Origin: Sulfitobacter noctilucicola
Lineage (GTDB): Bacteria > Pseudomonadota > Alphaproteobacteria > Rhodobacterales > Rhodobacteraceae
Reading direction: 5' to 3'
Assembly (NCBI RefSeq): GCF_000622385.1
Contig: NZ_JASD01000008.1
Coordinates: 2,666,001-2,730,000, forward strand
Length of the DNA: 64,000 nucleotides
Position numbers and translations under genes: made by a program. The notes under the pieces were generated by a model. The model had not been told where the DNA came from and ran no database searches. It was given only the letters and a program-made list of their open reading frames with translations. Of this stretch, positions 60,331-64,000 are shown in pieces; the first letter of the stretch is position 1, and each line of letters begins with the position of its first letter.

Positions 60331-60789
60331 ATGGTTCTGCGCACACGCATCTCAGAAGCTCTCAAACAAGCGATGAGAGACAAGGACGCTGCACGTCTGT
60401 CCACTTTGAGGCTGATCAACGCCGCAATTAAGGACAAAGACATCGACGCTCGTGCCGGCGGCAGCGACGAGGGTGTGCCAGAGGCAGATGTACTGTCGAT
60501 CCTCGGCAAGATGACCAAGCAGCGGATGGAATCCGCACGCGCCTATGAAGAAGGCGGTCGCCTTGATCTGGCGGAGCGGGAACGCTCGGAGATCGAGACC
60601 ATTGAAGAGTTCCTGCCACGTCAGTTGAATGAAGAAGAGACCAACGCAGCTGTCGATGCAGCCATTGCCGAAATTGGGGCGGACAGCATCCGCGACATGG
60701 GCAAGGTGATCGGGAGCCTCAAAGCAAAATACACCGGTCAGATGGATTTCGGTAAGGTCGGTCCGATGGTGAAAGACCGCCTAAGCTAA
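60331..60789 (+). CDS. GatB/YqeY-domain protein
   Basis: The product is 152 residues. It is a two-domain YqeY protein: MRDKDAARLSTLRLINAAIKD, MTKQRMESARAYEEGGRLDLAERERSEIETIEEFLPRQL, and GKVIGSLKAKYTGQMDFGKVGPMVKDRL. The fold matches the tRNA-binding C-terminal domain of GatB, but the free-standing protein has no settled function. It is divergent from carA, the usual arrangement in many alphaproteobacteria. AGGA precedes the ATG. Confidence 0.92.
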   Translation: MVLRTRISEALKQAMRDKDAARLSTLRLINAAIKDKDIDARAGGSDEGVPEADVLSILGKMTKQRMESARAYEEGGRLDLAERERSEIETIEEFLPRQLNEEETNAAVDAAIAEIGADSIRDMGKVIGSLKAKYTGQMDFGKVGPMVKDRLS

Positions 60790-60808
60790 GATTGACGGTT
60801 TGTTTATC

Positions 60809-60905
60809 GATGGGCCTGGGTTCCCATCGGAGTAATTTATTTAATTACATCAAGTTCTTGCCGGCCTGTCTTGATGTATCACGTCAGCGCCTCCTGACGG
60901 ACGGT
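60809..60905. repeat. Three consecutive hairpins between convergent genes
   Basis: Perfect stems are CGATGGG with CCCATCG (60809-60830), ACATCAAG with CTTGATGT (60847-60877) and CGTCAG with CTGACG (60882-60899). The last is followed on the plus strand by GACGG and four T residues. They fill the 160-base gap after yqeY. They may be terminators for yqeY and DUF2244, or form a small RNA with its own terminator. Confidence 0.5.
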
Positions 60906-60949
60906 TTTGCTCTCGAGAAGCATAGCTGAAAAGCGATAACCCGCATCAT

Positions 60950-61438
60950 TCAGGTCCCGCGCAAAAGACTGCGTTGCAATTCATCGTAGAGCGCCACGCG
61001 TTCTTCCTCGCTCAAAAAACTGCCGATTTCGACCTCGCGGCCTTCTCCGCGCAGGGTGACATAGTGCGGCACAGGCCCGTCGCGTTCGTACTTGAGCACC
61101 TGCGTCCAATACCGGTTGCAGTGCCATTCTTTCACTTCGCCTTTCGGGTTTGTGTGGATCAGACGCGCGCTGTCGGCATCCAGCGTCAGTACCTCTTCGA
61201 TCTGGCGGGATTTGTAGTTTGATTGCAAAGCGAGATAGATCCCCCCCACGGCCATCAGCACAAAGGGCAGCATCCCCCACAACAATACAGTTCCCAGTAA
61301 GGTGAAGATCGGGATCAGGATCAGCGTAAAGGTTGCCAGAACGAAAGCTGCAAACCCTCGCGCGGGCAGGGACTGATGCGGCCACAGGCGCATCTCTTGC
61401 AACTGGGCATCAGGCGCGGTTTTCCATTCGTAGGGCAT
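60950..61438 (-). CDS. DUF2244 membrane protein
   Basis: The product is 162 residues with two adjacent transmembrane helices (residues 28-70, GFAAFVLATFTLILIPIF and VLLWGMLPFVLMAVGG), followed by a cytoplasmic beta-rich domain with WTQVLKYERDGPVPHYVTLRGEGREVEIGSFLSEEER, the DUF2244 signature. I chose ATG 61438 with AAAGGATG upstream; the ATG at 61447 overlaps that ribosome site. Function unknown. Confidence 0.88.
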   Translation of the reverse strand: MPYEWKTAPDAQLQEMRLWPHQSLPARGFAAFVLATFTLILIPIFTLLGTVLLWGMLPFVLMAVGGIYLALQSNYKSRQIEEVLTLDADSARLIHTNPKGEVKEWHCNRYWTQVLKYERDGPVPHYVTLRGEGREVEIGSFLSEEERVALYDELQRSLLRGT

Positions 61439-61508
61439 GAGTGTCATCCTTTGGATGGCAAAGGATAGCGCGCCTATGGTGCGCTGCAATGCGACAGGAT
61501 GCGGCAGG

Positions 61509-61889
61509 TCAGGCGTACTCGATCAAATCCCATCGATTGCCGAATTTATCGGCAAAGACAGCGACCGTTCCGTAAACTTCTTGGCGGGGTTCTTCCTCGA
61601 ATGTAACGCCGGCTTTGGTCATGCGGGCGTGATCGGCCGCAAAGTCCTGCGTTTGCAAGAACAACCACACGCGGCCCGCGCCTTGGGTTCCGATCGCACT
61701 ACGCTGCGCCGGAGTAGAGGGCTCCGCGAGGATGATCCCGGTCTGGGCATTGGCAGAAGGGGCAATGCGGACCCAGCGTTTGCTGCCCTGATCAATGTCG
61801 TCGATCAGCGTGAAGCCAAGGGTCCGAGTGTAGTAGGCGATGGCCTCATCATAGTCGGGAATGATGAGCGTGAGGGCGGAGAGTTGCAT
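61509..61889 (-). CDS. VOC-family (glyoxalase/bleomycin-resistance fold) protein
   Basis: The product is 126 residues. It has the VOC beta-alpha-beta units with LTLIIPDYDEAIAYYTRTLGF, RWVRIAPSANAQTGIIL and VYGTVAVFADKFGNRWDLIEY. The metal-type Glu in WDLIEY is present, but the second His position is not obvious. Substrate unknown. AGGAAG precedes ATG 61889. Confidence 0.85.
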   Translation of the reverse strand: MQLSALTLIIPDYDEAIAYYTRTLGFTLIDDIDQGSKRWVRIAPSANAQTGIILAEPSTPAQRSAIGTQGAGRVWLFLQTQDFAADHARMTKAGVTFEEEPRQEVYGTVAVFADKFGNRWDLIEYA

Positions 61890-62005
61890 AGCGGTCTTCC
61901 TGTACTGTCGGGATCTGCATAACATCTGCGGCGGCGGGCAGGAACAGTTCGCGGTTGGGACTCCGATGCACCGCGTGCAAAGCTACCCGCACTTCCTGAT
62001 CCATC

Positions 62006-62031
62006 GGCACTGCTCCCTAGGGAGCAGTGCC
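62006..62031. terminator. 26-base perfect palindrome after the PepSY gene
   Basis: GGCACTGCTCCC and its exact reverse complement GGGAGCAGTGCC flank a central TA, making a 26-base self-complementary site. It starts ten bases past the PepSY stop codon on the minus strand. It lacks a T-run, so termination or cruciform formation is inferred from shape and place. Confidence 0.6.
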
Positions 62032-62040
62032 AGATCATGC

Positions 62041-63429
62041 TCAGGTCAACCTCCGGCGAAGCCGTGGCAGCCTTGAGAGGACCAGCGTGTCCAAAGCGAG
62101 GACGGTGAGCAATGCCAAACCCGCCATGGGGAATGCCATAGATACGGCCAGGCCCACCAGAACCGCGCCTTGCCACAGGGGCAACTCTTTCGGCATTGGC
62201 GGCGCAGAGAGGCGTCCGGCGTTGACCGGTCGGCGCTTCCACCACAAGACGACTGCACTCAGGCACAAGAACAGAACAGAGAGACAGACCACAGTATTAG
62301 CCAGTACGCTCCAGAACCCAAGTGTGCCCATGTGCAGCGCGATGCCAACGGCCATCGCCTTGCCTGCAAGCGAGTAATCTTCAAACCGGACATCCGCCAG
62401 TATCTTGCCAGTAAACTGATCGACGTGAACAGTCCGGTCCGACATCGGATCAGTGCTGTCGGTGTTCATTGAATCCCGGCTTAGCGTCCAGACACCTGTG
62501 TCCGACTGCGGCACATTCAACTGATAGCGGGCGTCAAACCCGATCTCACGCGCAAGCATATCTACCGTATCGATGCTAATCGTAGCCGCAGTAACACCTT
62601 CCGTGCCTACATTGCTGCCAGATGCAGGCATAGGGGTTTGCTCAAGCGCCCAAGGCACCTCGCGACGATTGTGGTTCATGCTTGCGTGGGTTTCATCAGA
62701 CAACGGTACATTGTCCCACTTCGCCGCCGGAAACTGGCTCCATGCCTGCACCATCTTGCCGCCCCAGATACCGGCCCAGGCCAGCCCCGAGATCAGGAAA
62801 AACACGAGGAAGAGCGAAATCCAGATACCGACAACACCATGCAAGGATTTCCACAGCGCGCGTCCTTGGCCAAAGCGGGGGATCAGCGCCCTGCGCCAAC
62901 CGGCTTCGCGCGGCCACCACATGTAAAGACCCGTGGCAATCAGGACCAAGGTAAGCGATGCCGCTGTTTCCAGCATGCGGTCACCGGTTACGCCAAGCAT
63001 CAGTTCGCTATGAATATTGTCGACAAAATCGTACCACCCGCTGCGGCGCGGGAAAGTCTCGATCACCTGAGCGGTGTAGGGATTAACCGCAACCATTATG
63101 GCATCTCCGTCCGCATCTACGCGGAACAAGGCAGCAACGTCGTCAGTGCGCGGTGCGACATATTGCTTCAACTCGCCGTCCGGCACGGCTGCGACGGCCG
63201 CTTGTGACTGAACCGATACCGGCTGCACGATCTCTTGAGGGACCACAGCAGTGCGTTCACCATCCCGCCCGTCAATCCATGCGATCCACAGCATCGACAT
63301 GCCGGTAATGGCAAGGATCGTAAGAAACGGCAGGACGACAAGCCCCGCATAGAAATGCCAGCGCCAAGCGGCGAAATAGAGTTTGTTCACGCCGCCCTCG
63401 GGCTGCGCATTGATGTTCGTAGATGTCAT
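62041..63429 (-). CDS. PepSY-associated membrane reductase-like protein
   Basis: The product is 462 residues with at least four transmembrane helices (LVVLPFLTILAITGMSMLWI, LTLVLIATGLYMWW, GIWISLFLVFFLISGLAW and a C-terminal pair). The periplasmic parts hold PepSY repeats, as in AALFRVDADGDAIMVAVNPYTAQVIETFPRR and RTVHVDQFTGKILADVRF. Conserved His residues near the membrane faces (WHFYAG, NIHSEL, SLHGVVG, ALHMGTLGF) fit haem binding of a ferric-siderophore or copper-linked reductase. GGAG precedes ATG 63429. It is followed by a 26-base palindrome. Confidence 0.88.
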   Translation of the reverse strand: MTSTNINAQPEGGVNKLYFAAWRWHFYAGLVVLPFLTILAITGMSMLWIAWIDGRDGERTAVVPQEIVQPVSVQSQAAVAAVPDGELKQYVAPRTDDVAALFRVDADGDAIMVAVNPYTAQVIETFPRRSGWYDFVDNIHSELMLGVTGDRMLETAASLTLVLIATGLYMWWPREAGWRRALIPRFGQGRALWKSLHGVVGIWISLFLVFFLISGLAWAGIWGGKMVQAWSQFPAAKWDNVPLSDETHASMNHNRREVPWALEQTPMPASGSNVGTEGVTAATISIDTVDMLAREIGFDARYQLNVPQSDTGVWTLSRDSMNTDSTDPMSDRTVHVDQFTGKILADVRFEDYSLAGKAMAVGIALHMGTLGFWSVLANTVVCLSVLFLCLSAVVLWWKRRPVNAGRLSAPPMPKELPLWQGAVLVGLAVSMAFPMAGLALLTVLALDTLVLSRLPRLRRRLT

Positions 63430-63496
63430 GTGTCGGCTCCAAGCCTTGAGACCCGCGTGAATGCGGGCAAAATTTGAACTTTGGTTTGTGATAAGT

Positions 63497-63862
63497 TCAG
63501 GCTTGGGGTGGGGCGCGGGTCTGGCGTGCAGGGTCAAGCGGTCGGCTGTTGTGAAGCCGTTTCGCGACGAAGGTCAGGATACGCGTCTGATCGCAGCGTG
63601 CCACCGGAACGCCATGCGCATCGCGTGGCAAGAGAGCAGCGCCAATCAAACGGCAGGCTTCGCATTTCTGACCTTGTGTTCCGTCCTGCTCTCCTGCTGT
63701 GCCGCAAAGCTCTGCCAAGGTCCCGCCGGCAGCAACATAGGCCTCAAGTTCCGGTGACAACGCAGGCCGCGCACCGGTATGCGCAAATGCGGACACCGCC
63801 ATCGCCACAATGAGGGCGAAAGATATAAGAAGCTTGCTTATCATCCGGGTCGTGCTGCGCAT
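63497..63862 (-). CDS. Small secreted protein, possibly DUF2946-like, upstream of PepSY
   Basis: The product is 121 residues. A signal peptide (MISKLLISFALIVAMAVSAFA from residue 7) is followed by a Cys-containing region with CGTAG and QKCEACRLIGAAL; the CxxC placement recalls DUF2946 proteins, which often stand next to TonB or PepSY metal-uptake genes. This assignment is weak. It lies 67 bases upstream of the PepSY gene on the same strand, so co-transcription is likely. Starts at 63862 or 63844 are equally possible. Confidence 0.55.
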   Translation of the reverse strand: MRSTTRMISKLLISFALIVAMAVSAFAHTGARPALSPELEAYVAAGGTLAELCGTAGEQDGTQGQKCEACRLIGAALLPRDAHGVPVARCDQTRILTFVAKRLHNSRPLDPARQTRAPPQA

Positions 63863-63961
63863 GGGAAGTCGATTATATTACTTCTGGGCATGGCACGAGA
63901 GGAATTTTAGCACGCGCGGCATTTCAAGCCAGACTACTTTGCGGCAGTAAAAGGTGGAGCT

Positions 63962-63986
63962 GCTTTCCGCAACGAAAGCGGAAAGC
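63962..63986. repeat. Palindromic intergenic element near window edge
   Basis: GCTTTCCGC-AACGAAA-GCGGAAAGC is a perfect 9-bp stem with a 7-base loop, in gene-free DNA about 100 bases upstream of the small secreted gene. It could be an intergenic repeat or the end of a gene outside the window. Confidence 0.5.
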
Positions 63987-64000
63987 GAGCCAGAATTCGT

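Overview
The window looks like chromosomal DNA from an alphaproteobacterium of the order Rhodobacterales, roseobacter type. The basis is high GC (about 60 percent by eye), a SAM-II riboswitch ahead of metZ, a glyQ-DUF6446-DUF1206-glyS-ppdK-like cluster, a Hint-domain secreted protein, FolE2 as the visible GTP cyclohydrolase, hflK-hflC-yjeT-degP order, ftsY-EamA-yciB order, and a TTAA-N7-TTAAC (CtrA-type) site. I cannot fix the genus. No rRNA, tRNA, CRISPR array, insertion sequence, integrase or prophage was recognised. Coding density is high and no gene-free stretch exceeds 300 bases.

Layout. 1-9 kb: a MarR-like tail, hom, a lipoprotein, a TetR regulator with a palindrome at its 5' end, an outer-membrane beta-barrel candidate, pirin, a soluble reductive-dehalogenase-like corrinoid/Fe-S protein, a hydroxyisobutyrate-dehydrogenase-family enzyme, a small anchored protein and sdaA. 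9-16 kb: rpiA-gor, then hflK-hflC-yjeT and degP (envelope proteolysis). 16-24 kb: ferredoxin plus an FG-GAP protein, purD, xseA, an AlkB-like monooxygenase with a small secreted protein, an orphan fused formate dehydrogenase beta subunit and a lytic transglycosylase. 24-31 kb: ftsY-EamA-yciB, a GST, metZ under a SAM-II riboswitch, and folE2. 31-37 kb: a DUF1127-like protein, trkH, a ThDP decarboxylase and a three-domain pseudo-protease. 37-44 kb: glyQ, two membrane proteins, glyS with an AT-rich insertion, and a PPDK-like protein. 44-48 kb: a SleB-type hydrolase, then folB-folP-glmM. 48-54 kb: EamA, a small membrane protein, ilvC divergent from two overlapping Lrp/AsnC genes, a Hint protein and a class-V aminotransferase. 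54-64 kb: a HAD phosphatase with a UbiH-type hydroxylase, a GntR regulator, a MshEN-glycosyltransferase fusion, carA, yqeY, DUF2244, a VOC protein and a PepSY membrane reductase.

How it fits together. Most genes are core metabolism: threonine/methionine (hom, metZ), serine, folate (folE2, folB, folP), purine and pyrimidine (purD, carA), branched-chain amino acids (ilvC), redox (gor, fdx), translation and secretion (glyQS, ftsY), and envelope maintenance. The most unusual material is regulatory. A SAM-II aptamer places its Shine-Dalgarno before a short ORF that overlaps an intrinsic terminator and runs into metZ. A 13-bp inverted repeat encloses the start of the DUF1206 gene. A CtrA-type site and a Shine-Dalgarno-masking hairpin precede a glycosyltransferase carrying a candidate c-di-GMP-binding domain. 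Several proteins also look catalytically altered or oddly fused: the trypsin-like pseudo-protease, the PPDK-like protein, FolB with a C-terminal kinase-fold-like domain, and GlyS with an insertion.
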